Assembly: GCF_021129155.1 (NCBI RefSeq)
Contig: NZ_JAJOMC010000030.1
Location: 1 to 52,691, forward strand
Length of the DNA stretch: 52,691 nucleotides
Source: Arthrobacter sp. AK04
Lineage (GTDB): Bacteria > Actinomycetota > Actinomycetes > Actinomycetales > Micrococcaceae
Reading direction: 5' to 3'
The notes under the pieces are model-generated. The model saw only the letters and a program-made list of their open reading frames with translations, did not search any database and was not told where the DNA came from. How positions within the stretch are numbered: the first letter of the stretch is position 1; every line of letters begins with the position of its first letter. Below are positions 26,277 through 34,624 of this stretch, piece by piece. Made by a program: the position numbers and the translations under genes.

Positions 26277-26501
26277 GTGGAAATTAAGATCGGCGTTCAG
26301 AATATCGGCCGCGAAATCGTACTGGAATCAAACGAGGATGCGGATTCGGTAGCCAAGATAGTGGAGGATGCCATCACCAAGGGCAGCGAACTCCGCCTGA
26401 AGGATGACAAGGGACGCCTGATCATTGTTCCCGGAAACGCCCTGGGCTACGTGGAAATCGGGGCCGAAGAGGCACGGCGCGTAGGTTTCGGCCAGTTCTA
26501 G
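26277..26501 (+). CDS. DUF3107 family small protein
   Basis: This 74-residue protein starts at the GTG at 26277, which has GGGAGG five bases before it; an upstream ATG at 26256 lacks a site and adds a non-conserved lead. The sequence begins MEIKIGVQNIGREIVLES and ends YVEIGAEEARRVGFGQF, matching the actinobacterial DUF3107 family (TB9.4/Rv3208A in M. tuberculosis). It is a small soluble protein of unknown function, 48 bases after the TetR gene. Confidence 0.88.
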   Translation: MEIKIGVQNIGREIVLESNEDADSVAKIVEDAITKGSELRLKDDKGRLIIVPGNALGYVEIGAEEARRVGFGQF

Positions 26502-26538
26502 GGCCTGCCGAAGAACCACCCGTAGCCCAAGGAGGACC

Positions 26539-26841
26539 ATGCTTTCGCTGACCATCGTTGTACTGGCAGCCGCCGCCGCAGGCTTTATTGTCTGGGCAAA
26601 CGACAAGCGGCATGCCAAGTACGGGGCCGGCGTGCCCGCCGGGGTTTCCGTGGCCGTTGCAGCCTTGGCCTGGATCATCCTGATGGCCGCCGGATTCGGC
26701 TACCTGCCGGGACTCACCTGGATCCCCTGGGTCCTGCCGATCGTCCTTGGAGCCGCGGCCGCAACAGCGGCCGCCATCTACCTTGGCCGCTCACGTGCGC
26801 GGCAGGATACGGAACGGCTGACAGCGATCCTGCGGGCCTGA
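26539..26841 (+). CDS. Small membrane protein, function unknown
   Basis: This 100-residue protein has a strong ribosome-binding site (AAGGAGG, five bases before the ATG). Three hydrophobic segments are evident: LSLTIVVLAAAAAGFIVWA, GVSVAVAALAWIILMAAGFGY and WIPWVLPIVLGAAAATAAAI. A short basic cytoplasmic tail follows (GRSRARQDTERLTAILRA). No family is recognised. It follows DUF3107 by 37 bases and is probably co-transcribed with tetR and DUF3107. Confidence 0.8.
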   Translation: MLSLTIVVLAAAAAGFIVWANDKRHAKYGAGVPAGVSVAVAALAWIILMAAGFGYLPGLTWIPWVLPIVLGAAAATAAAIYLGRSRARQDTERLTAILRA

Positions 26842-26900
26842 AGCCGGCCAGGAACGTGGACGAGCGCAGAACCTTGCGCACGCTGGACAAAAGTGGCCCG

Positions 26901-26928
26901 CCCCCCCCCCGGGGGGGGCGCCCCCCCC
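26901..26928. other. Pure C/G homopolymer tract (suspected sequencing or assembly artefact)
   Basis: Ten C (26901-26910), eight G (26911-26918), CG, then eight C (26921-26928). The composition resembles the poly-G end of the window and no gene covers it. On either side the gene order belongs to two blocks that are far apart in other actinobacteria. Confidence 0.7.
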
Positions 26929-26967
26929 TTCCTGGTGTTGCCGTGTACAGCTGTGTGTTGCTGGTGC

Positions 26968-27378
26968 TCAGGCGAGCAGCGACGGCTTCAGCTGCTGCAG
27001 CCGACCCAGCAGGCCGTTGATGAACTGCGGTGATTCGTCGGTGGACAGCGTCTTCGCCAGCGCCACAGCTTCGCTGACCGCGACGCCGTCCGGCACGTCG
27101 TCGTTGTACAGAAGCTCCCAGGTCCCGATGCGCAGGATGATGCGGTCCACGGAGGGCATCCGCTCCAGGCTCCAGCCCTGGGAGTACGTCTCCAGGAACT
27201 CGTCGATGGCTGCCTGCTGGGAGACAACGCCCTCAACGATTTCGATGGTGTAGGGATTAACCACCTGGTCCGTCTTTTCGCGCCGCGAGCGGATCACGTC
27301 AAAGGCCGAAACCGAGCGCTGCTCAGCTTCGAAAAGAACATCCAGTGCCCTGTTACGGGCTTTACCGCGGGCGCTCAC
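26968..27378 (-). CDS. nusB: Transcription antitermination factor NusB
   Basis: Binds boxA RNA with NusE (S10) in the antitermination complex needed for rRNA transcription. It has 136 residues with the NusB opening ARGKARNRALDVLFEAEQRS and the ending TDESPQFINGLLGRLQQLKP. The conserved core SLERMPSVDRIILRIGTWELL is complete. The GTG start overlaps the efp stop by one base (TAGTG), so it is coupled to efp. Confidence 0.95.
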   Translation of the reverse strand: MSARGKARNRALDVLFEAEQRSVSAFDVIRSRREKTDQVVNPYTIEIVEGVVSQQAAIDEFLETYSQGWSLERMPSVDRIILRIGTWELLYNDDVPDGVAVSEAVALAKTLSTDESPQFINGLLGRLQQLKPSLLA

Positions 27379-27941
27379 TACTCGGTGACCCGGCCCAGGT
27401 AGCTGCCGTCGCGGGTGTCCACCTTGACTTTGGTGTTGTTCTCGATGAACAGCGGCACCTGGATCTCGTAGCCCGTTTCCAGGGTTGCGGGCTTGGTGCC
27501 GGCGGAGGAGCGGTCGCCCTGCAGGCCGGGCTCGGTGTAGGTGATTTCGAGGACAACGCTCGGCGGCAGTTCGATGTACAGCGGGGTGCCCTCGTGGATG
27601 GCGATGTTGACCATCTGGTTCTCGAGCATGAAGTTGGTGGCGTCGCCCACGGTGGCGCCGGAGACCGTGATCTGGTCGTAGTCGGAGGTGTCCATGAACA
27701 CGAAGTCCGCACCGTCCTGGTACAGGTACTGGTAGTCGCGGCGGTCCACGGTGGCGGTCTCGATCTTGAGCCCGGCGTTGAACGTCTTGTCCACAACCTT
27801 GCCGGACATCACGTTGCGCATCTTGGTGCGGACAAACGCACCACCCTTGCCTGGCTTGACGTGCTGGAATTCGATGATGTTCCAGAGCTGGCCCTCAAGC
27901 TTCAGGACCGTTCCGTTCTTGATGTCGTTAGTGGTTGCCAC
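27378..27941 (-). CDS. efp: Elongation factor P
   Basis: Relieves ribosome stalling at consecutive prolines. It is 187 residues, normal length, starting at a GTG with GAGGAAA five bases upstream. Domain I carries the functional lysine K32 in the loop P30-G-K-G-G34, followed by [10 protein letters not shown]; domains II-III end in the usual [17 protein letters not shown]. Actinobacterial EF-Ps are reported to work with an unmodified lysine held by a PGKGP-type loop; here the last position is Gly. No EF-P modification gene is in the window. It forms a two-gene unit with nusB. Confidence 0.96.
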   Translation of the reverse strand: MATTNDIKNGTVLKLEGQLWNIIEFQHVKPGKGGAFVRTKMRNVMSGKVVDKTFNAGLKIETATVDRRDYQYLYQDGADFVFMDTSDYDQITVSGATVGDATNFMLENQMVNIAIHEGTPLYIELPPSVVLEITYTEPGLQGDRSSAGTKPATLETGYEIQVPLFIENNTKVKVDTRDGSYLGRVTE

Positions 27942-28059
27942 TGTTTCCTCTGGTTTCTCTGTCTGGTCGCGTTGTCAGACGTTGTATGCCGGGCAGACAG
28001 GCCAAACGGACTGCCAGCGCGTGTTTGTCAAAAATCGGGAGGTTAAAAATTCAAGAACC

Positions 28060-28065
28060 ATTCTA
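28060..28065 (-). promoter_or_regulatory. Candidate -10 box for efp-nusB
   Basis: On the minus strand TAGAAT, a close match to the actinobacterial -10, lies about 118 bases upstream of the efp GTG. No clear -35 is seen at 16-18 bases. A TTGACA (minus strand, 28026-28031) lies downstream without a matching -10. Confidence 0.35.
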
Positions 28066-28121
28066 CCGGTAAATTGCGGGCACCTTGGGGCCAAGGCCGC
28101 AAACGGGGATCCCGGCAGCGT

Positions 28122-28639
28122 TCAGCAGGCAAGCTCCAGCACATCCCGGGCACGCTGCAGCGCCACCGTGGATGAGTAGATCTGCGCCGCATCGGCGGAC
28201 TGCGCAACCCGAAGATCCAAGGCCCGCGCAAAGGATTCAACGGCGGCAGACGTCTGCCCGGCGCTGTACTGGGTCTTGCCCAGGAACTGCCATACAAGGG
28301 CCTCCCGCGGCGTTCCCTGCACCTCGGCAAGGAGCTGGCGGAACAGTTCAACGGCGCGGTCCAGCCGGTTGGAGACGCGAAGCACCTCGGCCTCGAAGGT
28401 GCGCAGCCGGAAGGACTCCGGATCCTTGAAACGCGCCTCTGCAAGCAGTTCGGCGGCCTCGGACGCATGCCCTTCCACCAGGAGAACAAAAATATGGTCG
28501 GCGGGGTCCGTGGATACCGCCAGCGCCGCCCGGCAGGCGTCCTGGTTCACAATTTCCGGCAGCAGGGATTCCGGGTTGATCCGGATGCCCGGGAAACCGG
28601 CATCCGGCCAGTCTGTTGTTCCTCCCATGTCGCCCTGCA

Positions 28640-28640
<1 letters not shown>
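28122..28640 (-). CDS. Hypothetical TPR-like protein at the end of the shikimate operon
   Basis: This 172-residue soluble protein has no firmly recognised family. From about residue 50 it is built of paired amphipathic helices resembling tetratricopeptide repeats: HASEAAELLAEARFKDPES, then VSNRLDRAVELFRQLLAEV, then QYSAGQTSAAVESFARALDL. Such folds usually mediate protein-protein contact. The ATG at 28640 overlaps the aroB stop by one base (TGATG). A second ATG at 28628 has the better site (AGGG, five bases upstream) and may be the real start. Position suggests co-expression with aroB, but a role in the shikimate pathway is not implied by the sequence. Confidence 0.75.
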
Positions 28641-30294
<1,654 letters not shown>

Positions 30295-31494
30295 TTACTG
30301 GCCGATCGAGTCCAGGGACGCCGGAATGTTGTCCAGGTAGCCCTTGATGTTCCGTGCCGTTTCGGCCACTGAGTCGCCGCCAAATTTCTCCGTGACTGCC
30401 TCGGCCAGCACCAGGGCGACCATGGCCTCGGCCACCACGCCGGCAGCCGGAACAGCGCACACGTCCGAACGCTGGTGGTGCGCCTTGGCGGGTTCACCCG
30501 TGCTGACGTCGATGGTCTTCAAGGCGCGCGGGACAGTGGCAATGGGCTTCATGGCTGCGCGGACACGCAGGACGTCGCCGATGCTCATGCCGCCTTCGAT
30601 GCCGCCGGCACGGTTGCTGGTGCGGACGATCCGGCCGTCGGCGTCCCTGACGATTTCGTCATGGGCGGCAGAGCCGCGGCGGGATGCGGTCAGGAAGCCG
30701 TCACCGACCTCCACTCCCTTGATGGCCTGAATTCCCATCAGTGCCGCGGCAAGGCGGGAATCAAGCCTCCGGTCCCAGTGAACGTAGCTGCCCAGTCCCG
30801 GCGGGAGCCCGTAGGCAAGGACCTCCACCACGCCGCCCAGGGTCTCGCCCTCCTTGTGCGCCGCATCCACCTCGGCCACCATGGCGTCGGAGGTTTCCCG
30901 GTCGAAGCAGCGCAGTGGATCGGCGTCGAGCGCAATGACGTCGGCCGGCACGGGAAGCGGGCGCCCTTCGGGAACCGTGACGCTCGCAATGCTGACGGTG
31001 TGGCTGACCAGTTCGATGCCGAGGTGCTTGAGGAATTGCGCCGCCACGGTGCCCATGGCCACCCGTGTTGCCGTTTCGCGTGCGCTGGCACGCTCCAGGA
31101 CGGGCCGGGCCTCGTCAAAGCCGTACTTCTGCATACCCGTGAAGTCCGCGTGGCCGGGACGGGGGCGGGTCAGCGGCGCGTTCCGTGCCTGGTCGGCAAG
31201 GACTTCCGGATCCACGGGGTCGGCAGACATGATCTGTTCCCACTTGGGCCATTCGGTGTTTCCCACCTGGATGGCCACGGGCCCGCCCTGCGTCAGGCCG
31301 TGGCGGACGCCGCCGAGGATGGTCACGACGTCCTGCTCGAACTTCATGCGCGCTCCACGGCCGTAGCCCAGCCGGCGGCGCGCCAAGGAGTCTGCGATGT
31401 GCCCGCTGGTGATTTCCACACCGGCGGGGACGCCTTCAATAATTCCCATCAGAGCCGGACCATGGGATTCACCGGCAGTCAACCAACGCAACAT
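30295..31494 (-). CDS. aroC: Chorismate synthase
   Basis: Removes phosphate from EPSP to form chorismate with reduced FMN. It is 399 residues from the ATG at 31494, chosen because [21 protein letters not shown] is the invariant family start; an upstream extension of 21 codons is not conserved. Further hallmarks are [33 protein letters not shown] and the [15 protein letters not shown] signature. It lies 26 bases after the aroE stop and abuts aroK. Confidence 0.97.
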   Translation of the reverse strand: MLRWLTAGESHGPALMGIIEGVPAGVEITSGHIADSLARRRLGYGRGARMKFEQDVVTILGGVRHGLTQGGPVAIQVGNTEWPKWEQIMSADPVDPEVLADQARNAPLTRPRPGHADFTGMQKYGFDEARPVLERASARETATRVAMGTVAAQFLKHLGIELVSHTVSIASVTVPEGRPLPVPADVIALDADPLRCFDRETSDAMVAEVDAAHKEGETLGGVVEVLAYGLPPGLGSYVHWDRRLDSRLAAALMGIQAIKGVEVGDGFLTASRRGSAAHDEIVRDADGRIVRTSNRAGGIEGGMSIGDVLRVRAAMKPIATVPRALKTIDVSTGEPAKAHHQRSDVCAVPAAGVVAEAMVALVLAEAVTEKFGGDSVAETARNIKGYLDNIPASLDSIGQ

Positions 31495-31520
31495 ATCTTC
31501 CATCCTGCCACGGGGGGCGG

Positions 31521-32381
31521 TTACAAAGCCCGTCGGGGAAGGCCGACTGAGGCGCACATCACATCTATGACGGCCGCATTGACGTCATCGCCGCGGCGGG
31601 TAAAAAGGCGTACCTGTTCCACTGCCTGGTACAGCAGCATCTCCAGGCCGGGCACTACGGCTCCGCCTCCGGCCTGCCATACCGAGGCCAGCAGGCTGGG
31701 CCACGGATCGTAGGCAACGTCCAGCAGGACACCTGGCAGGCTGGTCTTCAGGGAAGCCAGTTCAGCGGCCAGTCCGTCCGCCGCACGCGGCGGGAGGGTG
31801 GAAATGACGACGTCGGCCGCTGACGTGGGACGGGCCGCCTCAGCCAGGGTGAGGATCTCCAAGGAGAAATCCAGGCCCGCCGCAGCAGCGCGGACATCGG
31901 CCGTCCGGGATGTGTCCCTGACGAAGACCCGGGCATGGGCGGCACCAAGCTCCTTGAGCGCCGCGACTGCCGAAGCGGCCGTTCCCCCTCCCCCAAGGAT
32001 GACCGCGGCCGGAGCCTCGCCGGAGCCCGCGTGCCGCAGTGCATTCACGATGCCGGCAACATCGGTGTTGGAGCCAACGGTGCGCCGCGTGCCTCCATGC
32101 TCCTCAAACGTGACGGTGTTCACCACGCCCAACGTCCTGGCAACCCCGCGGACTTCATCCACCTGCCCGAGCATGGCCGTCTTCAAGGGCATTGTGACCG
32201 AGAGGCCGCGCCAGCCTGGCTGGTCGCGGATCTGCCCCATCAGGGATGGCAGCAGTTGCTCCGTGACGTCGATTGCCGTGTAGCTGATCCCGATCCCAAG
32301 CTGGCCGTAGGCAGCCAGGTGCAGTGCCGGAGACTTTGAGTGGCTTATCGGATGGCCCAGGACGGCAGCCCGAAGGCTCAC
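31521..32381 (-). CDS. aroE: Shikimate dehydrogenase
   Basis: Reduces 3-dehydroshikimate with NADPH. I place the start at the GTG at 32381 because it overlaps the mltG stop in GTGA, the same coupling used along this operon; a longer frame from 32408 would intrude 31 bases into mltG. That gives 286 residues. Shikimate contacts are [12 protein letters not shown], catalytic Lys67 ([10 protein letters not shown]) and SNTDVAGI. The NADP loop is [20 protein letters not shown]. The C-terminus ends in a helix with [12 protein letters not shown]. Confidence 0.95.
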   Translation of the reverse strand: MSLRAAVLGHPISHSKSPALHLAAYGQLGIGISYTAIDVTEQLLPSLMGQIRDQPGWRGLSVTMPLKTAMLGQVDEVRGVARTLGVVNTVTFEEHGGTRRTVGSNTDVAGIVNALRHAGSGEAPAAVILGGGGTAASAVAALKELGAAHARVFVRDTSRTADVRAAAAGLDFSLEILTLAEAARPTSAADVVISTLPPRAADGLAAELASLKTSLPGVLLDVAYDPWPSLLASVWQAGGGAVVPGLEMLLYQAVEQVRLFTRRGDDVNAAVIDVMCASVGLPRRAL

Positions 32382-34024
32382 GTGCAACGTCCCACGTTGG
32401 CCATGCACCAGGCGTTGTACTGCTCAACGTAGCGGTTGTGCTCATCCAGTGTCTTGGAGAACTTGGTCTCCTTGGTGTCCAGGTTGATGGTCACCCAGTA
32501 CAGGTAGTCATTGGTCTTGGGTTTGGCGGCAGCGTCGATCGCCGTCTTTCCCGGAGACCCGATGGGTCCTGGCGGCAGGCCGGGGTTCGCATAGGTGTTG
32601 TACGGGTTGGACTTGTCCTGGCGCTGTTCGTCAGTGAAGTTGTAGCTCTTGGTGCCCAGGCCATAGGTAACGGCGGAGTCCACCTGCAGGAAGCCGCCGG
32701 TCTGGTCGTTGGGTTTGAGCCGGTTGTAGATGGCACCGGCCACGTCCCCGTACTCCGCCTGGCCGCCCTCGGCCTGGACGATGCTGGCCACAATTACAGC
32801 TTCATACTGCTTGGCCGGATCCGTGATGCCCTGCGACACAAGTTCGTCAGTTGTGATCTTGACCAGGGACTGGAGGATGTCCTTTGCCGGAGTGCCAAGG
32901 GGGAAACGGTGCTCCCCCGGCGCCAGATAACCCTCGAGGTTTTTGGCGTTGGCCGGAAGACCAAACTGGGCCGGCTCGTTACTGAGGGCCTGCAGGTCCT
33001 GGAAGGAAATCCCGGACCCCTGCGAGATTGCCTGCAACGACTCGCCGATGCGCAGTCCGGCGCTGAGCGCGAAGTAGATGACTTTTTCCTGGTCCTTGCC
33101 CAGGAGGACGTTCACGGCGTCCGAGTTCTTCATTTCCGACTTGAACGTGAAGTCACCCGGCGCGAGTATTCCGCCGGATGCGTTGAAGCTCTGCAGGAAT
33201 GTATCGGCATTGGCTACCACCCCTTCGGTTTCCAGCTTCGAGGCGACGGACCGCGTACCTTCACCGTTTTCGACGGTGACCATCACTTGTCCTGAACCAG
33301 GGCCGGGGAAGTCGCTGGGCTTGTCACTGCCAAGCAGCGGCTTGATGAACTGCGCTCCGACGGCGACAGCCGTAACGAAGACGGCAAGGGTCAGGAAAAG
33401 CGCCAGGAGCCGCCGGCGCCGGCGCACCTTCTTGGAGGGTTTGGCCACTACGGTTGCTGCGGCCGAGGCGGGAAGAAGCTCATGGTGGTGTGCATCGTCG
33501 TCGTGCCCCTCTTCATAGTGGGTCCCGTCGCCGTGCCCTTCCTCGTAGTGCGTCCCGTCATAGTGGCCATCGTGCTGGTGCACGCCTGCCGCATAACCGT
33601 GCCCGTCCGCGTAGCCGTGTTCGTCATAGTGGGATTCGTCGTTGTGGTGCACGTCCGCTGCGTGCTGGTGCCCTGCCAGGGCCGGCTCCCAGGAATCTTG
33701 CGCGGCGGGTTCGTGGGGATCGTCCTGGATGGACGGCGGGGTGGCAGGAGCAGCCGGAATCACGGGCTCGTGCGCCCGGTCCTGCGGTGCCGGTTCTTCA
33801 CGCAATGGTTCATCCTGACGCCGGGGGTCTGCTTCTGCGGCCGCGGGGGGTTCCGCGGGCAGCGGTGGAATGTCGTGGCCGGTCTCGTATGCCTGCTCCG
33901 GAACGGCATCGTGGCCTCCGGCGTTGAGGGTCTTCTCCCGTTCGCGGAGTTCCTTGCGGGTCAGCGGCCTTCCTGCCCCCGCGTCCAGAGGGCTGGAAGA
34001 GTCGTCAATGTTGGCAGGGCTCAC
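32378..34024 (-). CDS. mltG: Endolytic murein transglycosylase MltG with a His-rich cytoplasmic domain
   Basis: Cleaves nascent peptidoglycan strands, setting glycan length at the membrane. It has 548 residues: a long cytoplasmic N-terminus (1-205), a basic stop KKVRRRRR, a transmembrane helix (about 206-224), then the extracytoplasmic YceG domain. The catalytic Glu is E419 in VIVASIVQAEGG, followed by DVAGAIYNRL, VTYGLG and NPYNTYANPGLPPGPIGSPG. Residues 119-181 hold 17 histidines among Asp, Glu, Gly and Tyr, including a tandem GTHYEEGH repeat (157-164, 167-174). This is absent from the enterobacterial protein, and its purpose is unknown. An ATGA overlap links it to ruvX. Confidence 0.93.
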   Translation of the reverse strand: MSPANIDDSSSPLDAGAGRPLTRKELREREKTLNAGGHDAVPEQAYETGHDIPPLPAEPPAAAEADPRRQDEPLREEPAPQDRAHEPVIPAAPATPPSIQDDPHEPAAQDSWEPALAGHQHAADVHHNDESHYDEHGYADGHGYAAGVHQHDGHYDGTHYEEGHGDGTHYEEGHDDDAHHHELLPASAAATVVAKPSKKVRRRRRLLALFLTLAVFVTAVAVGAQFIKPLLGSDKPSDFPGPGSGQVMVTVENGEGTRSVASKLETEGVVANADTFLQSFNASGGILAPGDFTFKSEMKNSDAVNVLLGKDQEKVIYFALSAGLRIGESLQAISQGSGISFQDLQALSNEPAQFGLPANAKNLEGYLAPGEHRFPLGTPAKDILQSLVKITTDELVSQGITDPAKQYEAVIVASIVQAEGGQAEYGDVAGAIYNRLKPNDQTGGFLQVDSAVTYGLGTKSYNFTDEQRQDKSNPYNTYANPGLPPGPIGSPGKTAIDAAAKPKTNDYLYWVTINLDTKETKFSKTLDEHNRYVEQYNAWCMANVGRCT

Positions 34025-34617
34025 TGGTGCCTTCCATTATCTGAAGATCGGTCCGTATCACCGGGTGTGGAAGGCACCGTTTCCGGCCCCCTGCCTCCCA
34101 TGTCCACGGAAGGGGGTGGCGCCGTCACTCGTGAGCCGACGTCCGCTCCCCTGGCTTTCTGCATGTCGATGGCGTGCTGAAGGATACCTGCCGCCGCGAC
34201 CTGATCAACTACTTTACGGTGGTTCCTGCTGCTCATGCCAGCTTCGTGCAGGCTCCGGTGGGCACTGACACTGCTCAGGCGTTCATCCACCAGGTTCACC
34301 GGCACCGGCAGGTCCCGGGCAGCGAGCTCGCCGACCAGCAGGCGTGCGTAGTCCGTGGCCATCACGGCTGAGGCCCGTTCCTCACCCTTCATGGTGCGTG
34401 GCAGGCCCACAAAAACCTGCACGGCGCCGAGTTCCTGGACCAGGTTCGCGATGACCCGGACGTCCGAGTTCTTTTTCGCGTTGCGGTCCAGCGTCTTGTA
34501 CGGGGTGGCCAGGATGGATTCCCGGTCGCAGATGGCAACCCCCACCCGGACGGTGCCGACGTCCACCCCCAGTTTGATGCCCTGGGGGTAGCCGTCGGCA
34601 GCAGCAGGATCGGTCAT
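34021..34617 (-). CDS. ruvX: Putative Holliday junction resolvase / pre-16S rRNA nuclease (YqgF)
   Basis: This RNase H-fold nuclease has 198 residues from the ATG at 34617. A TTG at 34645-34647 would overlap alaS and is unlikely. The YqgF signatures are IKLGVDVGTVRVGVAICD, QVFVGLPRTMKGEE and VNLVDERLSSVSAHRSLHEAG. The last Asp lies in VVDQVAAAGILQ. The C-terminal 40 residues (GADVGSRVTAPPPSVDMGG onward) are a disordered tail not found in E. coli. Biochemically the family is linked to 16S rRNA 5' maturation and, in mycobacteria, junction cleavage. It lies eight bases after alaS and overlaps mltG. Confidence 0.93.
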   Translation of the reverse strand: MTDPAAADGYPQGIKLGVDVGTVRVGVAICDRESILATPYKTLDRNAKKNSDVRVIANLVQELGAVQVFVGLPRTMKGEERASAVMATDYARLLVGELAARDLPVPVNLVDERLSSVSAHRSLHEAGMSSRNHRKVVDQVAAAGILQHAIDMQKARGADVGSRVTAPPPSVDMGGRGPETVPSTPGDTDRSSDNGRHQ

Positions 34618-34624
34618 CGGAGGG

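Noticed and set aside
26901..26928. GC homopolymer as a natural terminator stem
   Set aside because: C10-G8 could pair, but such pure runs occur nowhere else inside the window and resemble the artefactual end; no T-run follows.
33482..33670. Imperfect DNA repeat within mltG as a mobile or satellite element
   Set aside because: The repeats are in frame and encode the GTHYEEGH protein repeat, so they are explained by the coding sequence.
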